64,000 nucleotides of DNA from Clostridium tertium (GTDB lineage Bacteria > Bacillota > Clostridia > Clostridiales > Clostridiaceae). The stretch lies in contig NZ_JAGGJY010000016.1 of assembly GCF_017873245.1 (NCBI RefSeq), positions 1 through 64,000 on the forward strand, written 5' to 3'. Under the pieces are notes generated by a model. It saw only the letters and a list, made by a program, of their open reading frames with translations. It was not told where the DNA came from and did not search any database. This document shows, piece after piece, positions 55,081-64,000 of this stretch (position 1 is the first letter of the stretch; each line of letters begins with the position of its first letter). Made by a program: the position numbers and the translations under genes.

Positions 55081-57888
55081 TTACTTCACCCTTTTAGCCT
55101 CAAGAATTAACTTGTATAATGTATTCATTGCATCCATAGGAGTCAATGCCATAACATCTATATCAGCAAGTGAATTAATTAAATTTTCTTTTTCTATCAT
55201 TGTAAAATCTATTTGATAGTCATTTATTTCATCTTTAGAATTCTTTTTCTTTTTAGAATCCTTCTTTATAATAGTATCTTCTAATACTGAATTATTTATA
55301 TGATCACTTTCTTTTGCTATATAACTTTCATTAGATTCTTCTTTAGCATTATCTAATGAGTTATTATTTGCAGTTGAAACTGGAGCTTCTACAGATTCTT
55401 TAATGCTAGTAGATTTATTTACTTCATCTTTTTCAATCTTATCAGTTGCAACTTCTTTTAATGAAGTAACATCTAATGAATTACTATTTGATGTATTTTC
55501 TAGTGAAGATAATATTTCTTTAGCTCTGTCAATAACTTGTGTTGGTAATCCAGCAAGCTTTGCAACTTCTATACCATAAGATTGATCTGCTCCACCTTCT
55601 ACTATCTTTCTTAAGAAGATTATATTATCATCTATTTCACTTACAGCAACAGAATAGTTCTTAACACCTTCTATTACACCTTCTAGTTTAGTTAATTCAT
55701 GATAATGGGTAGCAAAAAGTGTTTTACACTTAAGGTTATTATTTTTTGATATATATTCTATTACAGACCAAGCTATACTAAGTCCATCATATGTTGATGT
55801 TCCTCTTCCAACCTCATCTAATAAAACTAAGCTTTTAGATGTAGCATTCTTTAAGATGTTAGATACTTCCCACATCTCAACCATAAAGGTAGATTTTCCA
55901 CCTGCTAAATCATCAGAAGCACCTATTCTTGTAAATATCTTATCACATATAGAAATATTAGCAGATTTAGCTGGTACAAATGATCCTATTTGAGCCATAA
56001 GAGTAATAAGTGCCACTTGTCTCATATATGTAGACTTACCTGCCATATTAGGACCAGTAATAAGTAAAAGCCTATTATCATTTGAGTTTAATGTAGTATC
56101 ATTAGAAACAAATTCACCTTTTCCAATTACTTTTTCTACAACTGGGTGTCTTCCCTCATTTATTTCTATAATTCCATCTTCATTTATGCTAGGTTTAACA
56201 TAATCATTTTCTACAGCTATTAAAGATAAAGTAGATAAAGCATCTAAGTTACCAATAATTCTAGCACTTTGTTTAAGTCTTGCAATTTCTTTTTCTATAG
56301 CTTCTCTTATTTCTATAAATAAGTCGTATTCTAAAGATACTAGCTTTTCCTCTGCTCCTAAGATTTTATCTTCCATTTCCTTTAATTCTTGAGTTATAAA
56401 TCTTTCAGCATTTGCGAGTGTTTGCTTTCTTATATATCTACCTTCAGGAATTGAACTATAATTAGCCTTTGATATTTCTATATAATAACCAAATACCTTA
56501 TTGTAGCCAACCTTTAATGATCTAATTCCTGTAAAGTCTCTTTCTCTATTTTCTAGAGCAGCAATCCATTCCTTACCATGAAGTTTTGCTGTTCTTAAAC
56601 TATCTACCTCTTCATTGTAACCACCCTTAATTATGTTACCTTCCTTTAAGGCAATAGATGGATCATCTAAAATAGAATTAGATAAAAGTTCTTTAATATC
56701 AGTAAGCTCATCTAAATCCTTATACCATTCTTTTAGTATATTTGATGATGCTTCTGATAAATGAGACTTTATACCTGGTAGCTTTTCTAATGAGCATTTA
56801 AGTGAGATTAAGTCCTTAGCATTCGCATTTTTATTAGAAATCTTACCTACAATTCTTTCTATATCATAAATTTCTTTAAGTAAACTTCTTAAATCTTCAT
56901 TAAAATAAGCATTATTATATAGTTCTTCTACACCTTCTAATCTCTTTTCAATTTCAGATTTTATTATAAGAGGTTCTTCAATCCATTTTCTAATTGCTCT
57001 TCCTCCCATAGAAGTAGCAGTCTTATCTAAAACCCAAATTAAACTACCTTTTTTAGATTTTTCTTTTAGATTTTCAGTAAGCTCTAAATTTCTTCTTGAG
57101 TTACCATCTATAGTCATATAATTAATTATGTCATAATACTCTAAAAGATTTATATTAGTTAAAGTCATCTTTTGAGTATCATAAATATACTTTAATAAGG
57201 CTTTAGATACAGTCTTAGATAAATCATTTAAATTAGTAATGCATACTTCTGAAAATTGTTCTAGAAGTTCTTCTTCAGTACAAATACTCTTACTTAAATC
57301 TCTCTTAGTAATTAGTGCTGAAGAAATAGAAGTAATTTCTGATAATAATTCATCACTTATATTAATATCTACAATTATTTCCTTTGGAGCAATTTTAGTT
57401 ATTTCATCTAATAAACTGGCTTTTATTGCTGTAAAACTCGTTACTTTAAATTCTCCAGTAGATATATCAGAAGAGGCTAACCCGTAATAGCCATTATCTT
57501 CAACGATACACATTAAATATGTATTTTTATATTCGCTATCTTCAGTATTTTCTATATATGTACCAGGAGTTATAACTTTAATAACATCTCTCTTAACTAT
57601 ACCTTTAGCAACAGAAACATCTTCAACTTGTTCCCCAATTGCTACTTTATAACCTTTATTAACAAGTCTTGCTATATAAGATGAAGCTGCATGAAATGGG
57701 ATTCCACACATAGGAGCTCTTTCTTCAAGACCACAATCTCTTCCTGTTAAAACAAGTTCTAATTCTCTAGAAGCTATTTTAGCATCTTCAAAGAACATTT
57801 CATAAAAGTCACCTAATCTAAAAAATAAGATACAATCTTTATAATTTTCTTTTATTTCAAAATATTGTCTCATCATTGGAGTTAACAT
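55081..57888 (-). CDS. mutS: DNA mismatch repair protein MutS
   Basis: A 935-aa mismatch recognition ATPase. Seen: N-terminal mismatch-binding motif [16 protein letters not shown] (the Phe-x-Glu wedge), [19 protein letters not shown], and the ATPase motifs [22 protein letters not shown]-equivalent [35 protein letters not shown] and FATHYHEL. It is longer than usual because of a Ser/Asn/Glu-rich spacer (~800-890) before the C-terminal tetramer helix. First gene of mutS-mutL-miaA-hfq. Confidence 0.95.
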   Translation of the reverse strand: MLTPMMRQYFEIKENYKDCILFFRLGDFYEMFFEDAKIASRELELVLTGRDCGLEERAPMCGIPFHAASSYIARLVNKGYKVAIGEQVEDVSVAKGIVKRDVIKVITPGTYIENTEDSEYKNTYLMCIVEDNGYYGLASSDISTGEFKVTSFTAIKASLLDEITKIAPKEIIVDINISDELLSEITSISSALITKRDLSKSICTEEELLEQFSEVCITNLNDLSKTVSKALLKYIYDTQKMTLTNINLLEYYDIINYMTIDGNSRRNLELTENLKEKSKKGSLIWVLDKTATSMGGRAIRKWIEEPLIIKSEIEKRLEGVEELYNNAYFNEDLRSLLKEIYDIERIVGKISNKNANAKDLISLKCSLEKLPGIKSHLSEASSNILKEWYKDLDELTDIKELLSNSILDDPSIALKEGNIIKGGYNEEVDSLRTAKLHGKEWIAALENRERDFTGIRSLKVGYNKVFGYYIEISKANYSSIPEGRYIRKQTLANAERFITQELKEMEDKILGAEEKLVSLEYDLFIEIREAIEKEIARLKQSARIIGNLDALSTLSLIAVENDYVKPSINEDGIIEINEGRHPVVEKVIGKGEFVSNDTTLNSNDNRLLLITGPNMAGKSTYMRQVALITLMAQIGSFVPAKSANISICDKIFTRIGASDDLAGGKSTFMVEMWEVSNILKNATSKSLVLLDEVGRGTSTYDGLSIAWSVIEYISKNNNLKCKTLFATHYHELTKLEGVIEGVKNYSVAVSEIDDNIIFLRKIVEGGADQSYGIEVAKLAGLPTQVIDRAKEILSSLENTSNSNSLDVTSLKEVATDKIEKDEVNKSTSIKESVEAPVSTANNNSLDNAKEESNESYIAKESDHINNSVLEDTIIKKDSKKKKNSKDEINDYQIDFTMIEKENLINSLADIDVMALTPMDAMNTLYKLILEAKRVK

Positions 57889-58011
57889 ATTTTTATTACC
57901 TCACATCCCTAAATTTAAGTACAAACCTTGTAAACATAAGGTTTTATGACTATTATACTATAAAGTTGCAACAATAAAAAGTAATAAGTATTAAAGTAGA
58001 GTTAATAAGAA

Positions 58012-58060
58012 AAATGACCTTATCAATTTCAAACTTGATAAGGTCATTTTTAAATTAATA
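58012..58060. terminator. terminator after the 58.1-kb lipoprotein gene
   Basis: AAATGACCTTATCAA pairs with TTGATAAGGTCATTT, T-rich on both strands. Confidence 0.85.
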
Positions 58061-58079
58061 TAAAGATTTATTTTATAAT

Positions 58080-58655
58080 CTAATTTGCAATATCAGTATT
58101 AGCTGGGTCAAAAGTAGTTGGATCTATATTCATTATTAACTTAGTAATTTCATTATCACTAGTAATTTCCCAACCATTTTCTGATTTTTCTAGAGTTATA
58201 TCTCCAGTTCTATCTGTAAATGTAACTCCATCTAAAGCTTTTACCATAATATCATCATATAGTTTATTTTGTTCTGCTTCTGTCATTTCTGTACCAGAAA
58301 AAGCTTGTGATAATACACTTGTAAACATTTCTTGAATGGACGTAGCAATTACAGCAGCTATATCTGGTCCATTAACTTTAACATTAACTGTTGCCTTTTC
58401 TCCATCAATACTTTCTGAATTAATAGTATAAGTAAGCTTTTGTATTTCAGTAATCATCTTTTTAGAAGAATTAGTGTCAGTTTCTTCTACATTACTTAGT
58501 AATGTAGAAATTGTTGCTTCATCAGCACCTTTAATTTCATCAAAATAAGTTTTTACTGTGTCAGATGGAGATGGATCTTTGCTTTTACACCCATAAAAAG
58601 CAGTAATTGATAGTACTAAAGTCATTATTATTGATATTCTTTTTAATAGTTTCAT
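58080..58655 (-). CDS. lipoprotein of unknown function (DUF4878/DUF5105-like)
   Basis: A 191-aa lipoprotein with a basic start, hydrophobic core and lipobox FYGC (Cys22). The mature part has SPSDTVKTYFDEIKGADEATISTLL, an NTF2-like opening seen in DUF4878-type proteins, then beta-strands with INSESIDGEKATVNVKVNGPDIAAVI and a C-terminal DITLEKSENGWEIT, consistent with a cone-shaped NTF2-like fold. Ligand unknown. Monocistronic, with GGGGG before ATG. Confidence 0.72.
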   Translation of the reverse strand: MKLLKRISIIMTLVLSITAFYGCKSKDPSPSDTVKTYFDEIKGADEATISTLLSNVEETDTNSSKKMITEIQKLTYTINSESIDGEKATVNVKVNGPDIAAVIATSIQEMFTSVLSQAFSGTEMTEAEQNKLYDDIMVKALDGVTFTDRTGDITLEKSENGWEITSDNEITKLIMNIDPTTFDPANTDIAN

Positions 58656-58800
58656 ATATTTACCCCCTATTTAACTACATATATATTTTACTACATTTCC
58701 ATATTAAAGCAATTAAATTAGTTAGTTTATTATCTATAAAAAATTATAATAAATGTAATATTCAGTATAATATTTCATATAAGAGATAAAGATAAAAAGA

Positions 58801-58842
58801 AAAATAATCTTATCAATTAAAAATAGATAGGATTATTTTTCT
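58801..58842 (-). terminator. terminator after the FliB-like gene
   Basis: AAATAATCTTATC and GATAGGATTATTT arms, T-rich in the minus direction. Confidence 0.75.
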
Positions 58843-58876
58843 TTTTAATAATATAGAATATTATTGCATATTTCTC

Positions 58877-60034
58877 TTAGTTTAATAGAGTAATTAGTAA
58901 TTCCTCAATACTAAATACATCATTAGTTTCAAATAATTCTTCTAAGGTTTCAATGTTTTCTTCTAAGTGTTCTACATCCTTAGAATATGTATGAGCTATG
59001 TCAACCATATCTGTATTTGTAAACTCTTTATTTTCTAGATATCTTACTACACATAATTCTTTTATCATTATATAGCTTATTAATGCTATTTTCACCTTAG
59101 CTAAAGCATCATAGTCAAAAACAGCCTTCATAAAGTATCTAAATAGAAAGTAAACTAGTATTTGTTCAAATTCATAGCTTTTTGCTTTATAATATTCATC
59201 AAACTTTTTATGAATATCTAAGTAAATATCTTTATCATCTTCATTTTGCCAAAAGTATCTTAAGGCATCTTCTAACCCTAAAATGTCATTTGGCTTAATA
59301 TGCTTTAAATCTCTAAAGACTTCTAGAACTTCTTTTATGTTAATATATTTTTTTGTAGTTTTCCCATTATATACTTCAATATCATTAATAGTTGATTTAA
59401 TAAAATCCTTATTTAAGAACTTATCTTTAACTAACTTAATTGATTGAATATCATTTGAATCTATCTTTTCTTGTACTTCATTTATAAAAGTAAGAACTAA
59501 AGCACATCTTATTTTTAAATCTATTTCTCTATTTTGCATAATATCAAAAATTATTTTTCTACATTGCATAAGATTAATATATAGCATTGGATTAATATCA
59601 TTATAGCTAGTTATTTCTTCATCATTTTCACTTAATTCAAATTCTACTTTATCAGATTTTCTTAGTATTATTCTTGCAGCTTCAGGACATGATAAGGATA
59701 TACCAGTTTCACGAGTATTTCCAAACTCCTCTAAGTAACGAGGGTACTGTCTACATGTATAACAAAGACTTTCTGCTCCTAAATTATTATATATATCACA
59801 TAAATTATTTTCGTTTAAAAAAGAGCATCTATCTCCATTTAAGACAAAAACATTTTCTTCATCTTCATTAATTATCTTGCTTCTTAATTCATCTCCAAAT
59901 GTACTATCTACAGACAAATACTTTTTATGACTTTCTTCATCTATAACTATTCCCCATCCAGCACAACAAGTATCTTCACATTCAGAAGCTATACATTTAA
60001 ATTCATCAAAGTAATCTGGCTTTCGTATTTTCAT
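58877..60034 (-). CDS. FliB-like cysteine-rich protein (lysine N-methylase family)
   Basis: A 385-aa protein from ATG 60034 (GAGGTT 5 nt upstream; an upstream in-frame GTG overlaps the ribosome site). The N-terminal FKCIASECEDTCCAGWGIVID and GDRCSFLNENNLCDIYNNLGAESLCYTCRQYPRYLEEFG form the cysteine signature of the FliB/YkgJ-type family, likely binding an iron-sulfur or zinc centre. FliB methylates flagellin lysines in Salmonella, but no flagellar genes are in this window, so the substrate is open. The C-terminal half is helical. Confidence 0.78.
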   Translation of the reverse strand: MKIRKPDYFDEFKCIASECEDTCCAGWGIVIDEESHKKYLSVDSTFGDELRSKIINEDEENVFVLNGDRCSFLNENNLCDIYNNLGAESLCYTCRQYPRYLEEFGNTRETGISLSCPEAARIILRKSDKVEFELSENDEEITSYNDINPMLYINLMQCRKIIFDIMQNREIDLKIRCALVLTFINEVQEKIDSNDIQSIKLVKDKFLNKDFIKSTINDIEVYNGKTTKKYINIKEVLEVFRDLKHIKPNDILGLEDALRYFWQNEDDKDIYLDIHKKFDEYYKAKSYEFEQILVYFLFRYFMKAVFDYDALAKVKIALISYIMIKELCVVRYLENKEFTNTDMVDIAHTYSKDVEHLEENIETLEELFETNDVFSIEELLITLLN

Positions 60035-60046
60035 TTTTAACCTCAC

Positions 60047-60332
60047 ATCATATGTATTTATTATTTTTGTACATACTAATTGTAATACTCACTATAAATC
60101 TATTCAAGAATATGTTTATTTTAAATTAGTTTATATAATATTTTGTTTATAATATAGGTGTAATTAACCATATAAAAATAGCCTTTAATATACTCCTTTT
60201 TAGTATATTAAAGACTATTTTTTATTAAAATCTAAATAGTATTATTCTTAATTTATAATCTGATATTTATTATTAAATTGTCCAATGAATAAGCTTACAA
60301 TGAATAAGCTTACTTTGTTAAATAAAATACAA
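60047..60332. other. intergenic region with terminator and short tandem repeat
   Basis: Contains the hairpin terminator at 60175-60228 and a 15-bp tandem repeat CAATGAATAAGCTTA at about 60283-60312 just after the SDR gene end. Nothing else definite. Confidence 0.5.
60175..60228. terminator. terminator after the SDR gene
   Basis: AAAATAGCCTTTAATATA pairs with TATATTAAAGACTATTTT (one mismatch), T-rich on both strands. Confidence 0.8.
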
Positions 60333-61070
60333 TTATGTGCGAAAAATACCATCAACTGTTATATTTTGTCCAGTTAAATACTTGGCTTTATCTGATGCTA
60401 AGAACACAGCTGTTGCACCAATTTCTTCTGGCTTTCCAAGTCTTGCTGCATATACACTACTTTTTATCCAAGTCTTTAATTCTTCTGGAAGAACTGATAC
60501 CATATCTGTTTCTATAGCTCCTGGAGAAATAGCATTTACATTAATTCCTATTGGTGCTAAGTCTCTAGCAAGTGTTTTTGTTAATCCAAGAAGCGCTGAT
60601 TTTGAAGAAGCATATGCAGAGCTTCCTAATGCACCTGTTGAAGCACTTGTAGAAGATATAAAAATAATGCTACCCGATTTTTCATTTAGCATATATGGAA
60701 CTATTAGTTTTGACATATAAAAAGGTCCATATGCATTTGTTTTCATAACTTGATCAAATTTTTCTATTTCTGTATCCATTATTGAACCATTAAATTCAAT
60801 ACCTGCATTGTTAACAAGTACATCAATAAAACCAAATTTACTTATTGATTCTTGAACCAACTTTTCACATTCATCATATTTTGAAACATCTGCTTGACAT
60901 ACTAGAACTTCAGCTCCTAGTGATATGCACGCATTAGCTACATCTTTAGCTCGTTCTACATTGCTATTACAATGAATAATAACATTATATCCTGCTTGAG
61001 CAAATTCTGTAGCACATGCCGCACCTATTCCTCTTGATGAGCCTGTTATAAGAGCAACTTTTTTACCCAT
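60333..61070 (-). CDS. short-chain dehydrogenase/reductase, FabG-like
   Basis: A 245-aa NAD(P)-dependent oxidoreductase of the classical SDR family. Cofactor loop ALITGSSRGIGAACA, NNAGIEFNG, catalytic Ser in IIFISSTSAS, YASSKSALLG (YxxxK) and the C-terminal ITVDGIFRT are present. It resembles 3-oxoacyl-ACP reductase, but no fab genes adjoin, and the divergent AraC regulator suggests inducible carbon or steroid-like substrate metabolism. Substrate unknown. Confidence 0.87.
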   Translation of the reverse strand: MGKKVALITGSSRGIGAACATEFAQAGYNVIIHCNSNVERAKDVANACISLGAEVLVCQADVSKYDECEKLVQESISKFGFIDVLVNNAGIEFNGSIMDTEIEKFDQVMKTNAYGPFYMSKLIVPYMLNEKSGSIIFISSTSASTGALGSSAYASSKSALLGLTKTLARDLAPIGINVNAISPGAIETDMVSVLPEELKTWIKSSVYAARLGKPEEIGATAVFLASDKAKYLTGQNITVDGIFRT

Positions 61071-61260
61071 AAATTAATCATTCCTTTCATTTAGTCATAC
61101 CTTTATATTAAATATTTTTATAAATTTATTATTGTATTATTATTGGAATATTGTATCAATTTTACTTATTACTTTAAATTATTTTACTTTATTACTGTTA
61201 TGTATGTTATAATATCTATATTGTTAATTATTAGGCATAGTTCTTCTAGGAGTGATGTAA

Positions 61261-62520
61261 ATGTTTTCTGACGAAAGTAGTTTTTTATCTTTAGATGATA
61301 TAGAATATATCTGTAATAAAACCTTTGGAATGTTAAAAATACCAATATTCTTTTTTAACTCTAGTGGTATAATTCTCTTTAAGTTTTCTTATAAAGATAG
61401 TACTAACCCCTTATATAGTAATACTGAACAACTTTTAAATGACTTTTTATCTATTAATGACGAAAACACTCCTATAAATATTAAATCAACAATGTATCAT
61501 GAAAATTATTTTATTATTAAAGTAATTACTAGTGACAATATTAGTGGAACTCTTTTAGTAGGACCTACTATTTCTTCTGAAATTGATGAAAAGTCTATTA
61601 ATTCAATTATAAAAAAGTTTGATATCTTAATAAAATATAAAGGCAGCTTAATTAATTATTATAACAATATCGTTATAATGGATTTTAATAGTTTTATAGA
61701 TGCAGGACTACTTCTTTATCATTCCATTTATCATGATAAATTAGATTTTACTAATGTAGTAAATATTGATGAAATGCTTATTGATGTTGGGCTTAAAGAT
61801 AGCAAAGCCTTTTATATTTCCAATTCAAAGAAAAGAAGAAATAGTAGATTGCATCATTCTCAAGAATTTGAAAGAAAACTATTGAAACATATAACAGATG
61901 GAAATTTAGAAGAGGTAATAAAATTTTTAAAATATACTACTTTTGACGGTGAATTAGGAATTAACTCTAAAAATCCTTTAAGGAATTTAAAGAATATTTT
62001 TATTAGCTATACATCAATAGTGTCCCGTGCTGCTATAGAAAAGGGACTTGCTTGGGAGGTATCCCTAACACTTACTGATTTTTATTTTGAAGCAGTAGAA
62101 GAACTTAATACCATAAAAGATATAAATGAATTATTTTTAAAAATGATTTTAGATTATACAGAGCATGTAAACAAAGTTAAAATGTATAACTACTCTTCTG
62201 CTATACTTAAATGTCAAAAATATATATTTGAACATTTATATGAGAAAATATCCCTTTCAATCCTAGCAGATTACTCATCTATGAATCCTTGTTACCTCTC
62301 ACATTTATTTAAAAAAGAAGTTGGACTATCTATTAGTGATTACATGCAAAAAGAAAGAATTGAAGAATCTAAAAAATTAATTTTATCTGGTAAGAAATCT
62401 CTTGTAGATATTTATGTACCTTTAGGTTTTATTGATCAAAGCCATTTTTCAAAGACATTTAAAAAATTTGTTGGAATAACTCCAAAAGAATATAAAACAT
62501 TATATTTTCATGAAATATGA
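61261..62520 (+). CDS. AraC-family transcriptional regulator
   Basis: A 419-aa regulator. The C-terminal ~105 residues hold two HTH motifs of the AraC family (ISLSILADYSSMNPCYLSHLFKKEVGLSISDYMQKERIEESKKLI and VDIYVPLGFIDQSHFSKTFKKFVGITPKEYK). The N-terminal ~280 residues form a sensor region resembling the PocR/YSIRK-associated AraC regulators (KIPIFFFNSSGIILFKF near residue 20). Divergent from the SDR gene, which is its likeliest target. Effector unknown. GGAG precedes ATG. Confidence 0.85.
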   Translation: MFSDESSFLSLDDIEYICNKTFGMLKIPIFFFNSSGIILFKFSYKDSTNPLYSNTEQLLNDFLSINDENTPINIKSTMYHENYFIIKVITSDNISGTLLVGPTISSEIDEKSINSIIKKFDILIKYKGSLINYYNNIVIMDFNSFIDAGLLLYHSIYHDKLDFTNVVNIDEMLIDVGLKDSKAFYISNSKKRRNSRLHHSQEFERKLLKHITDGNLEEVIKFLKYTTFDGELGINSKNPLRNLKNIFISYTSIVSRAAIEKGLAWEVSLTLTDFYFEAVEELNTIKDINELFLKMILDYTEHVNKVKMYNYSSAILKCQKYIFEHLYEKISLSILADYSSMNPCYLSHLFKKEVGLSISDYMQKERIEESKKLILSGKKSLVDIYVPLGFIDQSHFSKTFKKFVGITPKEYKTLYFHEI

Positions 62521-62593
62521 TTATATAATTTAAAGTGTATATGAGTTATATAAATATTTCATTATTTTTAAATTTATAAACTTTTAAATTTTA

Positions 62594-62622
62594 TTGAAGA
62601 AAAAAATTAATTGTTTTATAAT
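62594..62622 (+). promoter_or_regulatory. hisS leader promoter
   Basis: TTGAAG (62594-62599), 17-bp spacer, TATAAT (62617-62622); start near 62629 gives a ~200-nt leader to the terminator. Confidence 0.75.
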
Positions 62623-62650
62623 TAATTTAATAACTTTTGGAGGAATAATT

Positions 62651-62698
62651 ATGAAAGCACTAAATAACTTATATAAATTTATACATCATCATTGCTAG
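62651..62698 (+). CDS. histidine leader peptide (attenuator)
   Basis: A 15-codon open frame, MKALNNLYKFIHHHC, with ideal GGAGGA (62639-62644) 6 nt before ATG 62651 and stop TAG 62696-62698. The three consecutive His codons (CAT, 62684-62692) sit just before the first arm of the attenuator structure, so a ribosome starved of charged tRNA-His would stall there. It is far too short for a functional protein and is followed by a terminator and hisS, the standard design of amino-acid leader peptides (compare E. coli hisL). Confidence 0.85.
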   Translation: MKALNNLYKFIHHHC

Positions 62699-62700
62699 AG

Positions 62701-62826
62701 AGACTTGCTCTTATAAAAAGAGTGCAAGTCTATTTTAAGTGGGCTTGTATCTCTTGGCTATGATATGTAAGTGCAATCATATTTTTGTAAGCCATGTGGG
62801 ATATTAGCCTACATGGCTTTTTAATT
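62701..62826 (+). promoter_or_regulatory. His attenuator: alternative hairpins and terminator
   Basis: Segments in order: A (62701-62712, AGACTTGCTCTT), B (62718-62731, AAGAG...CAAGTCT), C (62741-62751, GGGCTTGTATC), D (62755-62782), E (62789-62800, AAGCCATGTGGG), F (62808-62819, CCTACATGGCTT) then T run. A pairs B; C (GTATC) pairs D (GATAT); E pairs F as terminator. Alternatively B (GCAAGTCT, 62724-62731) pairs C (GGGCTTGT) and TGGCT (62755-62759) pairs AGCCA (62790-62794), which breaks the terminator. Stalling at the His codons would mask A and favour readthrough. Confidence 0.72.
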
Positions 62827-62926
62827 TAGAATTAAATATAAATACTAATAATTCTTATATTGCTATTCATTAGTATTAAATGCTTAAATAACTAAACTAA
62901 AATATTAATATAAAGGAGAAATGAAA

Positions 62927-64000
62927 ATGAGTAACTATAAAATTAAACCAAGTATTTTACCAGGATTTATGGAGTTATTACCTATAGAACAAAGAAAATT
63001 TAATGATATTGTAGAAAAAATTACAAAGGTATATGAAGAAAATGGATGCCTTCCAATAGATACTCCAATTATAGAAAAAGCTGAAGTTTTACTTGCTAAA
63101 AGCGCTGGAGAAACAGAAAAGCAAGTTTATGCATTTCAAAAAGGATCTAATAATTTAGCATTAAGATTTGATTTAACAGTTCCTTTTGCTAGATATACTT
63201 CTCAATACTTTAATGATTTAACTTTTCCATTTAAAAGATATCAAATAGGCAAAGTATATAGAGGAGAAAGAAATCAAAGGGGACGATATAGAGAGTTTTA
63301 TCAATGTGATGTTGATATTATAGGAAAAGATAAGCTAAGTATTAAAAATGATGCTTTAGTTATAAGTTTAGCTTCAAAGGCTTTTAAATCAATAGGATTA
63401 AAAGATTATAAGTTTCAAATAAGTAATAGAAAAATACTCTCTGCTTTATTAAGTTCTCTAAATATCGAAAGCTCTATTGATGTTATGATATTAATCGATA
63501 AATACGATAAAATTGGTGAACAAACATTTAAAGAAGAACTAGATAAGTTAGTTAATAAAGAAAGTGCAAAAATAATAAAGAAAGTCATAAATATAAATGG
63601 ATCTAAAGATAAAGTATTAGAAGAATTAGAATTATTAAATATACAAGATGAAAAATTCACCTTAGGATTAAATGAACTTAAAGAAGTTACTACTACTTTA
63701 GAAGTGCTTGGGGTTGATGAAAGCGAATATATAATAAATTTAAAAATTATAAGAGGATTAGATTACTATACAGGAACAGTATTTGAAACTTTATTAATTA
63801 ACAATGAAGAATATGGCTCAATTTGTTCTGGTGGTAGATATGATAACTTAGCAGAAAATTATACTAATAATATCTTACCTGGAGTTGGAATTTCAATTGG
63901 TTTAACTAGATTATTCTTCGTTTTAAAAGAAATAGGATTTGTTGAAAGTTATAAACTTCCATCTAAGGTTGAATATTTAATTATTCCAATTGGTGATACT
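62927..64000 (+). CDS. hisS: histidyl-tRNA synthetase, 3' end beyond the window
   Basis: A class II synthetase cut by the right edge after ~358 codons. Start ATG 62927 (GGAG 8 nt upstream) is preferred over the in-frame ATG 62921, which is too close. Motif 2 reads KVYRGERNQRGRYREFYQCDVDIIG, the HisA loop IRGLDYYTGTVFE (Arg276) and CSGGRYDNLA follow, and GVGISIGLTRL is motif 3. The last residues (VEYLIIPIGDT) begin the anticodon-binding domain, which the paralogue HisZ lacks, so this is HisRS rather than HisZ. The preceding His leader supports a link to histidine supply. Confidence 0.85.
   Translation, partial: MSNYKIKPSILPGFMELLPIEQRKFNDIVEKITKVYEENGCLPIDTPIIEKAEVLLAKSAGETEKQVYAFQKGSNNLALRFDLTVPFARYTSQYFNDLTFPFKRYQIGKVYRGERNQRGRYREFYQCDVDIIGKDKLSIKNDALVISLASKAFKSIGLKDYKFQISNRKILSALLSSLNIESSIDVMILIDKYDKIGEQTFKEELDKLVNKESAKIIKKVININGSKDKVLEELELLNIQDEKFTLGLNELKEVTTTLEVLGVDESEYIINLKIIRGLDYYTGTVFETLLINNEEYGSICSGGRYDNLAENYTNNILPGVGISIGLTRLFFVLKEIGFVESYKLPSKVEYLIIPIGDT

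Noticed and set aside
62640..62830. T-box as the regulator of hisS
   Set aside because: No AGGGTGGTACCGCG-like antiterminator sequence or stem I elements are present; a leader peptide and alternating stems are.
62927..64000. HisZ (ATP phosphoribosyltransferase regulatory subunit) as the identity of the last gene
   Set aside because: The motif 2 loop, IRGLDYYTGTVFE and the beginning of an anticodon-binding domain fit HisRS; HisZ lacks that domain.
1..64000. rRNA, tRNA and intact insertion sequences
   Set aside because: None recognised on reading either strand; short tRNA genes could in principle be missed without a covariance-model search.

Overview
The window is very AT-rich, tightly packed DNA from a low-GC Firmicute, most likely Clostridium sensu stricto. 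Evidence is the fused ispH-rpsA (S1) gene, the glnA-ANTAR regulator-gltB-gltD nitrogen block, mutS-mutL-miaA-hfq next to lexA, a T-box, a preQ1-I riboswitch, strong GGAGG ribosome binding sites with many TTG starts, and U-tract hairpin terminators after most transcripts. I see no rRNA, tRNA, CRISPR array, prophage or intact insertion sequence, so this is mostly a chromosomal backbone segment.

Layout. 1-4.9 kb: an LtaS-type polyglycerol-phosphate synthase (minus), then an OPT peptide transporter with a PqqD-like partner. 4.9-5.9 kb: a decayed stretch with a frameshifted small gene and an unusually strong GC-rich hairpin. 5.9-11.2 kb: a GH31 alpha-glucosidase, a divergent nitroreductase/HxlR pair, two tandem glutathione peroxidases and an OhrR/MarR-like regulator (redox and peroxide defence). 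11.3-19.6 kb: housekeeping genes (rluB-like, mnmM, RpiR regulator, flavoprotein, cmk, ispH-rpsA, GNAT, ferritin-like). 19.8-24.1 kb: miaB, terC-like, then a T-box with an alanine specifier ahead of an alaR-alaT pair. 24.2-32.4 kb: glnA, nitR, gltB and gltD, with an ANTAR-type leader. 32.7-44.3 kb: a secreted small protein, pyrE, an esterase, an eroded helicase-like protein, a preQ1-controlled queT, an ABC-F ATPase, a DUF4358-MBOAT-DHHW acylation cluster and an acetate transporter. 44.5-50.1 kb: a DUF2828 (Ro60/TROVE-like) protein behind repeated promoter elements, an HTH-tyrosine recombinase, a cysteine-rich acidic protein, lexA with three evenly spaced boxes, and a DUF3267-like protein. 50.1-61.1 kb (minus): a YnbB-type PLP enzyme, hfq-miaA-mutL-mutS, a lipoprotein, a FliB-like protein and an SDR oxidoreductase. 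61.2-64 kb: an AraC regulator, then hisS running off the right edge behind a His-codon leader peptide and attenuator.

RNA-level control is the theme. Four leaders upstream of biosynthetic, uptake or aminoacylation genes carry terminators gated in four different ways: uncharged tRNA-Ala (T-box), an ANTAR protein on hexaloop hairpins (glnA), preQ1 (queT), and ribosome stalling at His codons (hisS). The least expected items are the His leader peptide in a Clostridium, the helicase-like protein at 35.2 kb that appears to have lost its P-loop and DEAx motifs, and the DUF2828 protein whose metal-binding motif is eroded. No computation or database search was run; family names come from recognising motifs by eye.
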